From the NCBI RefSeq assembly GCF_007556605.1, contig NZ_VJND01000003.1, positions 1-64,000 on the forward strand: a stretch of DNA of 64,000 nt, given 5' to 3'. The notes below the pieces were generated by a model. The model was not told the origin of the DNA. It was given only the letters and a program-made list of their open reading frames with translations, and did no database searches. The position numbers were made by a program, and so were the translations under genes. Source of the stretch: Tepidimonas sediminis. Lineage in GTDB: Bacteria; Pseudomonadota; Gammaproteobacteria; Burkholderiales; Burkholderiaceae_C. This document shows, piece by piece, positions 1 to 8,559 of the stretch (the stretch's first letter is position 1; every line of letters starts with the position of its first letter).

Positions 1-2
1 GC

Positions 3-833
3 ACCTGGCAGGATAGAGAACTACGCAAGAACCGCGCGCTGCCGGTGACGCTGGAGCGCTACAAGGCCGCGCGCGAGCGCCTGATCCAGAGCCGCGCCAC
101 GCACCTCGATCAGCTCACCGACAAGCTGCGGGAGCCGCGCGTGCACGCCGTCATCAGCCGGATCCTGGCCGCCGACGACCGCGAGGCCGACGCCCTGCAC
201 GAGCAAGTGCCGCTCGATGACCTGCAATACGTCGAAGACCTGGGCCTGATCGAGTCGCGCCCCCAGTGGCGCATTGCCAACCGCATCTACCGCGAAGTCA
301 TCCCGCGCGAGCTCACCTACACCACGCAGACCCGCATCACCCACGAGCAGGCCTGGTACGTCCGCCCGAGCGACCGGCGGCTGGACATGGACAAGCTCCT
401 TGCTGCCTTCCAGCAGTTCTTCCGTGAGAACGCCGAGGCCTGGATCGAGCGCTTCCAGTACCGGGAAGCCGGCCCGCAGCTGCTGCTGCAGGCCTTCCTG
501 CAGAGGATCGTCAACGGAGGAGGCCGCATCAGCCGCGAGTACGGCCTCGGCCGTCGCCGAACCGACCTCTTTCTCGAGTGGCCGCTGGATGAAGCGCAAG
601 GCTTTCTCGGGCCGGTGCAGCGGGTCGTCCTCGAACTCAAGATCCTGCACAAGAGCCTGGAAGCGACGATCGAGGAAGGGCTCACCCAGACGGCGGCGTA
701 TGCCGACCAGTGCGGCGCGCAGGAAGCGCACCTGATCGTCTTCGACCGCCGGCCCGGACGCAGCTGGGAGGAGAAGATCTTCCACCGCCGCGAGACCTTC
801 GGCGGCCGTACGATTGGCGTGTGGGGGATGTGA
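3..833 (+). CDS. 3' part of AAA-type ATP-binding protein with PD-(D/E)XK nuclease-like tail (5' end outside window)
   Basis: The frame is open from base 3 without an initiator, so only about the last 276 residues are visible. The GTG at 45 is probably just an internal codon. The C-terminal half shows a PD-(D/E)XK-like core: an RTDLFL strand near bases 558-575 and an LELK strand near 630-641, followed by a QTAAYAD helix. This fits the tail of a bacterial family of stand-alone AAA-like ATPases with a restriction-endonuclease-fold C-terminus, whose cellular role is not established. The P-loop half would lie upstream of the window and cannot be checked. The gene ends 15 bp before the convergent maf gene and has no evident link to flagella. 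Confidence 0.72.
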   Translation, partial: TWQDRELRKNRALPVTLERYKAARERLIQSRATHLDQLTDKLREPRVHAVISRILAADDREADALHEQVPLDDLQYVEDLGLIESRPQWRIANRIYREVIPRELTYTTQTRITHEQAWYVRPSDRRLDMDKLLAAFQQFFRENAEAWIERFQYREAGPQLLLQAFLQRIVNGGGRISREYGLGRRRTDLFLEWPLDEAQGFLGPVQRVVLELKILHKSLEATIEEGLTQTAAYADQCGAQEAHLIVFDRRPGRSWEEKIFHRRETFGGRTIGVWGM

Positions 834-848
834 GCCGTTCCTTTCCTT

Positions 849-3404
849 TCAGGAACCGGGACGATCCGGAGTGGATCGCAGCATGTCGCGGATGGAACCA
901 GCCAGTGGCGCTCCGCCTGGGAGACGCTCCAGATGGGCAGCCATCAGGGAGGCAGCTTCATCAGACCCGGCGTTGACCATGAGGCGGCCCAAGCGCGCCA
1001 TGGCGTCGATATCCTGCGGGTGCTCGGTCAGATGGCGCTCATAAACGTCAATGGCTTGTGGGAGCCGACCCGTGGCGGCGAGAAAATCACCATACTGGGT
1101 GCGATAGCCCGGAAGCAGGTCAGCCAAGCACTGCAGGGCTTGACCCGCCATCTCCGTCTCACCGCGTTGCAGCGCCCAACTGGCCACGCGCACCAAAGCC
1201 ATTTTCCATAGACTGCGCTCCGCGGTCTGCAGAACCTGGTCGTAGTAAGCCAGCGCCTCGTCTGGACGATCCTCGAGCTCCGCAAGCAGCCCGCGCGCCA
1301 AGGCGATATAGGGCGTTGCCGTTTGCGTGTCGTGAACCCGTTCCAGTCCGGCCAGGGTGTTGCGCAGGCCCTCGGCATTGCGCTGCGCGAACAGCTGCTC
1401 CATCCGGACGAGTGCCGCACGCAGGTCGCCATGCGATCGGGCGCGGCGCAAGTGGACACCATCGGTGGCTTGCAGATCCTTCTGCAGCGCGCGCTGAAGT
1501 TCATCGAATGCCTCGTGGGCCTGGGCTGGCGCGTCCGAAGGCAGGGCACCGTGACGGCGCAGCCAGCCGAGTACCCGGCCGGGTTCGCCGTGCTGCATCC
1601 AGGTCTTCGCCAGCTCGGGTAGCGACAGATGGCCGCCGTACTCCCGCCGGCGCCGCCGTGCCTTGGCCAATCCTTGCTCGATCCAAGTGCGCAGCTGACG
1701 CGCCCCGTTCAGGTAGGCGTCGTAATAGCCCTGCAGTGCCTCCTGTACATCCTTTGCGTCGAGCGATTCGAGTTCGCGCACCGGTTTCATGCTGCGCAGC
1801 ATGCCGGCGCGTCCCAGCTGACTGATCAGCTTCGACAAATCGGGGTGTTGGCGGCTGATTTCCGCCTCCAAGCTTTCCAGCCGCAGGCGAAGGTTGCGGT
1901 TGCGGATCGTGCCGTCGTCAGTGAAAAGCTTGTCAGTGACCTTGCGCGCTTGGCGAAGCTGCTGCTCGAACTGCGTGAGTTCGGCGAGCCGGCGTTCGAA
2001 TTCGCGCGCGAGGCGCTCCGCATGGCGCACGCGCCGGTCATCGGGAAGAGGCTCCAGTGCCACGACCGGAGGGCGGGCGGTATGAGGGTCTTCATCCCAT
2101 TCGATGTTCTCGAGAGGCAGGTGCTCGACCGATTCGACCCGTGCCGCGCCCGGTGCCGGGTTGATGAGACGCAGGCCACGCTGACGCAAGTGTTGTGCCT
2201 GTTGCGCCAGCGTGTCGATGGCAGCCGCGAAGTCAGCCGTCGTACTGGCGCGGCGGCCGTCGTTCGTCTCCACCTCCAGGTTGGTCAGATCGAAGCGCGG
2301 TCCGGCCAGCCGTTCGTTGCTGCCTTGCGCATGGGTGTAGCCCTCCGGGGTGAAACACAGGTCGACCCCGGCCAGAATCAGTCGCTGCAGGCCCAGCTCG
2401 CCGGCGAACTGCAAGGCCGTGTTGGTAACGGTCGGTCCCACGCCGTGCAGGGGATCAGTTGGGTTCAGCGTCGACGGCCAAGGCAGCAGCGGTCCAAGGT
2501 AGTAGCTGCGATGCGGCCACTGGCTCAGCAGGCGCGGGTTGACATGGTACTGGTGGATGAAGATCACCCGGTCACTGAAACGCAGCATGTCGCGACTGAT
2601 CTCGTAGCTCATCTCGGTGGGATCGACCGAGAACACGAAATCCGGCTCCAACCCCACCTGCAGCAACCGACGGCTGATGCGCGAGACGGCCAGCACGACC
2701 AGCCGGTCGCGGTGCTGCCGCACCCACTCCAGGGCTGCATCCAATGACGGCCCGCCGGCCAGCAGCACCCCTGTGCGTCCCGGCATCCTGCCACGCCAGA
2801 AGCCGGCCGGTTCCACGTTGTCCGGTGCGTTGGTGAGCTGGCAGGCGATGAAGGCGCCGACCCCGTGCTGGGCCACCGTGCGCCAATGCAGGGAAGCCAC
2901 CGCCTCGCGCAACGTCCAGCCGAGCTGGGTGTAGTCCGGGGCCTCAGTGGACTGAGCGGCCAGCGAAAAGACCACTTCGACCCGGTCGATGAACAGATAA
3001 TCCGCCAGACGCAGATCGCCGGCCACTTCCAGCCAATCATCCGGCGTGGCGCAGCGGACATGGGCCGGCAAGTCCTCCAGCAGGCCGGCCTCCTTCAGGG
3101 CGGCATGCACCGCAGTCGGCTCCACGAACAGGTAGCGGGTGCCGGCCGGAGGCGGCTCGCGCAGCACGTGACGAATCAGATGGCCGGAGTCGCTGCCCGC
3201 GAAGACGTAAAGCGTGTCCTGGGCGCGCAGCTGGCCGCGGAAGGCCTGCTCCAGCGTCAGCGTGACCCCCAGTCTGTCGAAGGTCGTGGGGTTGACCGCC
3301 TCCAGCGTGCGCTCCCCGAGAGCGTTGACCCGCCACTGCAGCCTGGGTTGCTTCTCGAGACCGGTGTCCGCGATGGGGTCATCTGGCTGGGGGGATGGGA
3401 TCAT
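849..3404 (-). CDS. maf: Motility-associated glycosyltransferase, DUF115/Maf family, with C-terminal TPR region
   Basis: The 851-residue protein carries a DUF115 (MptE-like Rossmann) core in roughly residues 60-460, including the glycine motif GGPSLD near residue 217 and the stretch GVDLCF. Known Maf proteins of this family attach pseudaminic or legionaminic acid to flagellin Ser/Thr before export. The region after about residue 480 is rich in Arg, Gln and Leu (likely coiled coil). Residues ~690-830 look like tetratricopeptide repeats (ALARGLLAELEDRPDEALAY, then PQAIDVYERHL). The start ATG at 3404 puts the core at the expected distance; an in-frame ATG at 3443 is an alternative. It is divergent from the legionaminic acid operon, which supports a role as nonulosonate transferase. 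It is unrelated to the Maf septum-formation nucleotidase. Confidence 0.85.
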   Translation of the reverse strand: MIPSPQPDDPIADTGLEKQPRLQWRVNALGERTLEAVNPTTFDRLGVTLTLEQAFRGQLRAQDTLYVFAGSDSGHLIRHVLREPPPAGTRYLFVEPTAVHAALKEAGLLEDLPAHVRCATPDDWLEVAGDLRLADYLFIDRVEVVFSLAAQSTEAPDYTQLGWTLREAVASLHWRTVAQHGVGAFIACQLTNAPDNVEPAGFWRGRMPGRTGVLLAGGPSLDAALEWVRQHRDRLVVLAVSRISRRLLQVGLEPDFVFSVDPTEMSYEISRDMLRFSDRVIFIHQYHVNPRLLSQWPHRSYYLGPLLPWPSTLNPTDPLHGVGPTVTNTALQFAGELGLQRLILAGVDLCFTPEGYTHAQGSNERLAGPRFDLTNLEVETNDGRRASTTADFAAAIDTLAQQAQHLRQRGLRLINPAPGAARVESVEHLPLENIEWDEDPHTARPPVVALEPLPDDRRVRHAERLAREFERRLAELTQFEQQLRQARKVTDKLFTDDGTIRNRNLRLRLESLEAEISRQHPDLSKLISQLGRAGMLRSMKPVRELESLDAKDVQEALQGYYDAYLNGARQLRTWIEQGLAKARRRRREYGGHLSLPELAKTWMQHGEPGRVLGWLRRHGALPSDAPAQAHEAFDELQRALQKDLQATDGVHLRRARSHGDLRAALVRMEQLFAQRNAEGLRNTLAGLERVHDTQTATPYIALARGLLAELEDRPDEALAYYDQVLQTAERSLWKMALVRVASWALQRGETEMAGQALQCLADLLPGYRTQYGDFLAATGRLPQAIDVYERHLTEHPQDIDAMARLGRLMVNAGSDEAASLMAAHLERLPGGAPLAGSIRDMLRSTPDRPGS

Positions 3405-3422
3405 TTCCGGGGTCTTTCTGCA

Positions 3423-3451
3423 GTTGGATTGCGATAGGATCATAGTGTCAA
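3423..3451 (-). promoter_or_regulatory. Candidate sigma-70 promoter for maf
   Basis: On the minus strand a perfect TTGACA (complement of 3446-3451) is followed after 17 bp by TCCAAC (complement of 3423-3428), a poor -10 box. Transcription would begin about 12 nt before the ATG at 3404. The only support is the good -35 box and its placement, so the call is tentative. Confidence 0.3.
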
Positions 3452-3482
3452 ACCAACACACGGCGATGCGCGCAACAGCCCG

Positions 3483-4496
3483 ATGAACCCACGACCGAAC
3501 GATGAGCCGTCTCTGTTGGGGATGTGCCTGGTGACCGGAGCCGATGGCTTCATTGGCTCGCACCTCGTGGAGCTGCTGGTGGCACGGGGCTGTCGGGTAC
3601 GGGCGCTGGCCCAGTACAACAGCTTCAACCACTGGGGGTGGCTGGAGAGCCTGACGTGCCTGCCGCAGGTGGAAGTGGTGAGTGGAGACATCCGTGACCC
3701 CCATTTCTGTCACCGGATGATGGAAGGGGTGGACGTGGTGTTCCACCTCGCCGCGTTGATTGCCATCCCTTACTCGTACGTGGCTCCCGACAGCTACGTC
3801 GAGACCAACGTGCGCGGCACGCTCAACGTCTGCCAAGCGGCGCGGGCCGTCGGCGTGCGCCGCCTCGTCCACACTTCCACCAGCGAGGTGTACGGTACTG
3901 CGCGCTACGTGCCGATCGACGAGGCGCACCCGCTGCAGCCGCAGTCGCCGTACAGCGCCTCCAAGGTCGGTGCGGATGCGATCGCGCTGAGCTTCCACAG
4001 CAGCTTCGGCCTGCCGGTGACGGTCGCACGGCCGTTCAACACCTATGGGCCACGGCAGTCCGCGCGTGCGGTCATTCCGACCGTCATCAGCCAGGTGGCC
4101 GCCGGCTGCCGTGTCCTCAAGCTCGGCGACCTGCGCCCGACGCGCGATTTCAACTACGTGGAGGACACCTGCCGCGGGCTGCTGGCGTTGGCCCAGTGCG
4201 ATGCGGCGGTTGGTGAAGTGGTCAACATCGGTTCCAACTACGAGATTTCCATTGGCGATACGGTCAGGCTCATCCTGGAGCTGATGGGCGCTGAGGTCGA
4301 GGTGCAGCAGGAAGATGAACGCCTGCGCCCGCCGCAGTCGGAAGTGTTTCGCCTGTGGTGCGACAACCGCAAGATCGAGCGGTTGACCGGGTTCCGTCCA
4401 CGTGTCGATCTGCGCGAGGGGTTGCAACGCACGATCGCATGGTTCACCGATCCGGTCAACCTGCAGCGTTACAAGCCCCACCAATACAATGTTTGA
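3483..4496 (+). CDS. legB: NAD-dependent sugar-nucleotide 4,6-dehydratase LegB
   Basis: This extended short-chain dehydrogenase (337 residues) has the NAD-binding TGADGFIG at residues 18-25, TSTSEVYG, and the catalytic YxxxK as YSASK near residue 157. The family member LegB removes water from NDP-GlcNAc to give the 4-keto-6-deoxy sugar, the first committed step to legionaminic acid. The assignment rests on the six downstream genes, which complete that pathway. The annotated ATG has no clear Shine-Dalgarno sequence. A second ATG at 3522, just after GGGG, would start only a few residues before the Rossmann motif and is a real alternative. The 3' end overlaps legC by 8 nt. Confidence 0.9.
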   Translation: MNPRPNDEPSLLGMCLVTGADGFIGSHLVELLVARGCRVRALAQYNSFNHWGWLESLTCLPQVEVVSGDIRDPHFCHRMMEGVDVVFHLAALIAIPYSYVAPDSYVETNVRGTLNVCQAARAVGVRRLVHTSTSEVYGTARYVPIDEAHPLQPQSPYSASKVGADAIALSFHSSFGLPVTVARPFNTYGPRQSARAVIPTVISQVAAGCRVLKLGDLRPTRDFNYVEDTCRGLLALAQCDAAVGEVVNIGSNYEISIGDTVRLILELMGAEVEVQQEDERLRPPQSEVFRLWCDNRKIERLTGFRPRVDLREGLQRTIAWFTDPVNLQRYKPHQYNV

Positions 4497-5649
4497 CGTC
4501 GAGGGCTTCATCCGCTTTGTGCGCGGGCTGTACGGCCAGCCTGAGGGTGTCATCCCCCTGCACGCCCCGGTCATGGGGGCTCTCGAGAAGGCCCGGGTGG
4601 CCGAGGCCATTGACTCGACGTACGTGTCCAGCGTCGGCGCCTTCGTGAACCGGTTCGAGGAGGCGGTGGCCGCCTTCGTCGGGGTGCGTCATGCCGTGGC
4701 CACCGTCAACGGCACTGCCGCGCTGCACGTGGCGCTCCGGGTCGCGGGCGTCCAGCCCGGCGACTTGGTGGTGACCCAGGCGCTCACGTTCGTCGCCACC
4801 GCCAACGCCATCACCTACTGCGGGGCCGCGCCGGTGTTCGTTGACGTGGAGGAAGAGACCCTCGGCATGGATCCGCGGGCGTTGGAGGCGTGGCTGCGAC
4901 AGCACGCCACCGTCCGGCAGGGCGTGTGCGTGGAGCGCGGCAGCGGCCGGCCCGTGCGCGCCTGCGTGCCGATGCACACGCTCGGCCACCCCGCGCGCAT
5001 CGAGGCCATTGCCGAGGTCTGCGCTGAATGGGGGCTGGTGCTGGTGGAAGACGCGGCCGAGGCGATAGGAAGCCTGCGCCAAGGCCGCCATGCCGGGACC
5101 TTCGGCCGGCTGGGGGTGTTCAGCTTCAACGGCAACAAGGTCATCACGACCGGCGGCGGAGGCGTGATCGTCACCGACGACGAGGCCTTGGCGCGGCGGG
5201 CCCGGCACCTGACCACCACCGCCAAGCGGCCGCATGCCTGGGCCTTCGAGCATGACGAGGTGGGTTACAACTACCGCCTGCCGAACCTGAACGCCGCCTT
5301 CGGCGTGGCGCAGATGGAGCGCCTGACGGCGTTGCTGGCCAGCAAGCGGGAGGTGGCCGGCGCCTACGCACGGGCGGCGCAGCGTGACGGTTGGCACTTC
5401 GTGCACGAACCGGCGGGTGCGCGCAGCAATTACTGGCTCAATGCGCTGCGGCTGCCCGACGTGGCCGCGCGGGATGTCTTCCTGCGAGCCACCAACGCGG
5501 CCGGCGTGATGACGCGTCCGCTGTGGACGCCGATGCACCGCCTGCCGATGTACGCTGATTGCCGCCGCGACGCCCTGGAGGTGACCGAGCGGCTGGCCGG
5601 TACCGTGGTCAACGTGCCGAGCTCGCCCCTGCCTGGGCGAGGGGGATGA
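4489..5649 (+). CDS. legC: PLP-dependent sugar aminotransferase LegC (DegT/DnrJ/EryC1 family)
   Basis: LegC (386 residues) transfers an amino group to C4 of the keto-sugar made by LegB. The DegT/DnrJ/EryC1 fold is clear: NGTAALHVAL near the PLP phosphate site, EDAAEAIGS, and the PLP-binding lysine in FSFNGNKVITTGGGG. The start ATG at 4489 lies inside the last codons of legB (ATGTTTGA overlap), so translation is probably coupled. The same frame runs upstream to 4402, but that part duplicates legB coding sequence and is rejected. The stop is 4 nt before legG. Confidence 0.9.
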   Translation: MFDVEGFIRFVRGLYGQPEGVIPLHAPVMGALEKARVAEAIDSTYVSSVGAFVNRFEEAVAAFVGVRHAVATVNGTAALHVALRVAGVQPGDLVVTQALTFVATANAITYCGAAPVFVDVEEETLGMDPRALEAWLRQHATVRQGVCVERGSGRPVRACVPMHTLGHPARIEAIAEVCAEWGLVLVEDAAEAIGSLRQGRHAGTFGRLGVFSFNGNKVITTGGGGVIVTDDEALARRARHLTTTAKRPHAWAFEHDEVGYNYRLPNLNAAFGVAQMERLTALLASKREVAGAYARAAQRDGWHFVHEPAGARSNYWLNALRLPDVAARDVFLRATNAAGVMTRPLWTPMHRLPMYADCRRDALEVTERLAGTVVNVPSSPLPGRGG

Positions 5650-5653
5650 ACCC

Positions 5654-6829
5654 GTGGTGCGCCGTATCGCCGTCGTCACCGGCACGCGGGCGGACTACGG
5701 TCTGCTCTATTGGCTCATCCGGGAACTGCACGAGGCGCCGGACTTCGATCTCCAACTGCTGGTCACCGGCATGCACCTCATGCCGCGCTTTGGACGCACG
5801 GTGGAGATGATCGAGCGCGACGGCTTTCCCATCGCGGCTTCGGTCGATCTGGGGCTGGAGGACGACACGGCACTTGCGGTGGCGCGCGCGATCGGGACCG
5901 GGACGGCGGGCTTCGCCGATGCGTTGGCCCGCTTGCACCCGGAGCTGGTCGTCATCCTTGGCGATCGCTTCGAGGCTTTGGCGGCGGCCTGCGCCGCGTT
6001 TACCCTGCGCATGCCGATTGCGCACATTCATGGAGGAGAGGTCACCGAGGGCGCACTGGATGACGGCTACCGGCATGCCATCACCAAGCTGGCAGCGCTG
6101 CACTTCACCGCCGCGGAGCCGTATCGCCGCAGGGTCATCCAGATGGGTGAACCGCCGGAGCGCGTCCACACTGTCGGCGCGCCCGGGCTGGAGCATTGGG
6201 TACGAACCCCGTTGCTGTCGCGCAGCGAACTGGAGCGCGTGCTCGATTTCGAACTCGGTGAGCCGACGTTGCTCGTGACCTTCCACCCGGCGACGCTGGA
6301 CGAGGGCAGTCCCGCTGACCAGTGCCGCGAGCTGCTGGCCGCGCTGGATGCGTTCGGTCAGGCGCGCGTCGTCTTCACGCTGCCGAATGTCGATCCGGGC
6401 GGGGCGGCCATCATCCCGCTGCTGGAGGACTATGTGGCTCGTCATCCGCAGCGTACTCGTCTGTTCGCCTCGCTCGGCCAGCAGCGCTACCTGTCGCTGC
6501 TGCAGCATGTGCAGGCCGTGGTTGGCAACTCCTCCAGCGGCATCATCGAGGCACCCAGCGCCGGTTGTGCGACCGTGAACATCGGCGACCGCCAGCGCGG
6601 CCGGCTGCGTGCGGCCAGCGTGATCGACTGTGCCCCCCGCCGCGCCGACATCGAGGCGGCGATCCGGCGGGCTCTCGATCCGGTCTTCCGCGCGACGCTG
6701 CGCGAGGTGCGCAACCCCTATGGCGACGGGTGCGTCGCGGCGCGCATCCTGCGGGTCTTGCGCGAGGTCGATCCGCGAGCCCTGCTGCGCAAGCCCTTTC
6801 ATGACCTGCCGGGAGTGGCCGATGGGTGA
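5654..6829 (+). CDS. legG: NDP-sugar hydrolysing 2-epimerase LegG (NeuC-like)
   Basis: The 391-residue protein is a NeuC/WecB-type epimerase: TGTRADYGLL at the N-terminus, HIHGGEVTEGALDD near residue 123, and VVGNSSSGIIEAP near residue 288. LegG releases the nucleotide and inverts C2 to give 2,4-diacetamido-2,4,6-trideoxymannose, the substrate of LegI. A hydrolysing NeuC-type rather than a simple WecB-type enzyme is inferred from the TRADYG motif and from the neighbouring synthase. The start is GTG, 4 nt after the legC stop, with GGGGG upstream as a possible ribosome site. It overlaps legI by 8 nt. Confidence 0.9.
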   Translation: MVRRIAVVTGTRADYGLLYWLIRELHEAPDFDLQLLVTGMHLMPRFGRTVEMIERDGFPIAASVDLGLEDDTALAVARAIGTGTAGFADALARLHPELVVILGDRFEALAAACAAFTLRMPIAHIHGGEVTEGALDDGYRHAITKLAALHFTAAEPYRRRVIQMGEPPERVHTVGAPGLEHWVRTPLLSRSELERVLDFELGEPTLLVTFHPATLDEGSPADQCRELLAALDAFGQARVVFTLPNVDPGGAAIIPLLEDYVARHPQRTRLFASLGQQRYLSLLQHVQAVVGNSSSGIIEAPSAGCATVNIGDRQRGRLRAASVIDCAPRRADIEAAIRRALDPVFRATLREVRNPYGDGCVAARILRVLREVDPRALLRKPFHDLPGVADG

Positions 6830-7919
6830 AGCGATTACCCCAGAGCCGGTGTTGGTGATCGCCGAGGCCGGCGTCAATCACAACGGTCGTCCCGACTGGG
6901 CGTTTCAGCTCATCGAGGTGGCCGCGCAGGCCGGGGCAGACGTGGTCAAGTTCCAGACCTTCCGGGCCGACTGCCTGGTGACCGCCGATGCGCCGAAGGC
7001 CGCCTATCAGCAGCGCGCCACCGGGGCAGGGGAGTCCCAGCTGGCCATGCTGCGCCGACTGGAGCTGCCGGCGGCGCTGCACCGGGAGCTGAAGAAGCAT
7101 GCCGAGCAGCGCGGGCTGCGGTTTTTGTCCACCGCCTTCGACGAGCCGAGCCTGCGCCTGCTGGTCGACGAGCTTGGCCTCACGCTGCTCAAGATCCCGT
7201 CCGGCGAATTGACCAACGCGCCGTTTCTGCTGCAACATGCGCGCAGCGGTGCCGAGCTGATCGTTTCCACCGGTATGGCGACGCTGGCGGATGTCGAGCA
7301 GGCGCTGGGGGTGATCGCCTTCGGGCGCATCGCCGGGGCGCAGGAACGGCCGGGGCCGGCCGCATTCCGGGCCGCCTACGCGTCGCCCGAAGGGCAGGCG
7401 GCGCTGCGCCACGGGGTAACCCTGCTGCATTGCACCAGCGATTACCCGGCCGTGGCCGAGGCTGTGAACCTGCGCGCGATGGACGCCATGGCGGCCGCGT
7501 TCGGTCTGCCGGTTGGATACTCGGACCATACGCTCGGCATCGAGGTGGCGCTGGCCGCCGTCGCCCGTGGCGCCCGTGTGCTCGAGAAGCATTTCACGCT
7601 GGATCGCACGCTGCCGGGGCCGGACCATGCGGCGTCTCTGGAGCCGCCGGAACTGGCGCGTCTGGTGGCCGGCGTGCGCACGGTCTCGGCAGCGCTGGGG
7701 GATGGCATCAAGCGGCCGCAGCCCGCCGAGCCGGCCACCGCGGCGGTGGCGCGCAAGAGTCTCGTGGCCCGGCGGGCGATCCGCGCCGGGCAGGTGCTCG
7801 GTGCGGAGGACGTCGCGGTGATGCGGCCCGGCACCGGCATGTCGCCAATGGCGTACTGGGACGTGATTGGGCGGGCGGCCTCGCGTGACTACGCCGCCGG
7901 AGATCTGCTGGATGAGTGA
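6822..7919 (+). CDS. legI: N,N'-diacetyllegionaminate synthase LegI (NeuB family)
   Basis: LegI condenses the 2,4-diacetamido-trideoxymannose with phosphoenolpyruvate to form legionaminic acid. The NeuB TIM-barrel domain (about residues 8-285) shows IAEAGVNHNG, KFQTF, LKIPSGELTN, STGMA, HCTSDYP and GYSDHT. The antifreeze-like SAF domain follows at about residues 300-362, with RRAIRAGQVLG and MRPGTGM. The length of 365 residues is normal. ATG at 6822 overlaps the legG stop as ATGGGTGA. NeuB and PseI relatives exist; the combination with LegB, LegC and ptmE favours the legionaminate enzyme. Confidence 0.92.
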   Translation: MGEAITPEPVLVIAEAGVNHNGRPDWAFQLIEVAAQAGADVVKFQTFRADCLVTADAPKAAYQQRATGAGESQLAMLRRLELPAALHRELKKHAEQRGLRFLSTAFDEPSLRLLVDELGLTLLKIPSGELTNAPFLLQHARSGAELIVSTGMATLADVEQALGVIAFGRIAGAQERPGPAAFRAAYASPEGQAALRHGVTLLHCTSDYPAVAEAVNLRAMDAMAAAFGLPVGYSDHTLGIEVALAAVARGARVLEKHFTLDRTLPGPDHAASLEPPELARLVAGVRTVSAALGDGIKRPQPAEPATAAVARKSLVARRAIRAGQVLGAEDVAVMRPGTGMSPMAYWDVIGRAASRDYAAGDLLDE

Positions 7920-8559
7920 CCCGTTCGTCATCCTCGGTGGAGGTGGCCACGCGCGGGTCGTGTTGGACGTGTTGCGCAGCCTCGGTCGACCCGTTCTCGG
8001 GGTGTTGATGCCCGAACGGCCCGCCGGCGCCGACTGGTACGGCCTGCCGGTGCTCGGCGATGATGCCTGGCTGGAGCAGCCGCAGGCGCACGCGTGCCTG
8101 TTTGCGATCGGCGTGGGCATGGTCCCCGGTCGCCGGTTGCGCCGGCAGGCGGTTCTCGAGCGGCTCAGGGCGCTGGGGTTGCGGGTGCCGGCGCTGGTGC
8201 ATCCGGCGGCGGTGGTGTCCCAGGCCGCCGGGATGGCCGGGGCGGTGCAGGTCATGGCGGGCGCGATCGTGCAGCCGGGGGTGCGGCTGGGCGCCGGGGT
8301 GCTGCTCAACACCGGCGCGCGGGTGGATCATGATTGCGCGATCGGCGAGGGCGCGCACATCGCTCCTGGCGCGATCCTTTGCGGGGATGTGCGCGTCGGC
8401 CCACGGGCCTTCGTCGGCGCCGGGGCGGTGGTGCTGCCCGGCGTGACCGTTGGCGAAGGCGCCGAGGTGGCTGCGGGGGCCGTCGTGCGGCGGGACGTGC
8501 CGCCGCGATGTCGCTACATTCCGGGGCAGCCGCTCAAGGCGGTGGAGGACGAGGCATGA
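7912..8559 (+). CDS. legH: Sugar-nucleotide N-acetyltransferase LegH (NeuD/PglD-like, left-handed beta-helix)
   Basis: The 215-residue protein has an N-terminal PglD/NeuD Rossmann-like part (VILGGGGHARVVLDVL) and a C-terminal hexapeptide-repeat beta-helix from about residue 90 to 200. The likely acceptor-base histidine region is RVDHDCAIGEGAHIAPGA. In the legionaminate route this enzyme acetylates the C4 amino group produced by LegC. Apart from ptmE, which is part nucleotidyltransferase, it is the only acyltransferase-type gene in the operon, so it fills the one remaining step. It starts inside legI (ATGAGTGA) and overlaps ptmE by ATGA. Confidence 0.88.
   Translation: MSDPFVILGGGGHARVVLDVLRSLGRPVLGVLMPERPAGADWYGLPVLGDDAWLEQPQAHACLFAIGVGMVPGRRLRRQAVLERLRALGLRVPALVHPAAVVSQAAGMAGAVQVMAGAIVQPGVRLGAGVLLNTGARVDHDCAIGEGAHIAPGAILCGDVRVGPRAFVGAGAVVLPGVTVGEGAEVAAGAVVRRDVPPRCRYIPGQPLKAVEDEA

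Noticed and set aside
849-3404. Maf as the septum-formation nucleotide pyrophosphatase
   Set aside because: Only the name is shared; the DUF115 core, length and flagellar context fit the motility-associated factor.
3405-4610. N-terminal extension of the maf frame to 4610 on the minus strand
   Set aside because: It is antisense to legB and legC, whose motifs are unambiguous. The maf family similarity begins after ATG 3404.
5609-6877. Long minus-strand frame opposite legG
   Set aside because: Typical high-GC shadow of the plus-strand legG gene; no recognisable motifs.
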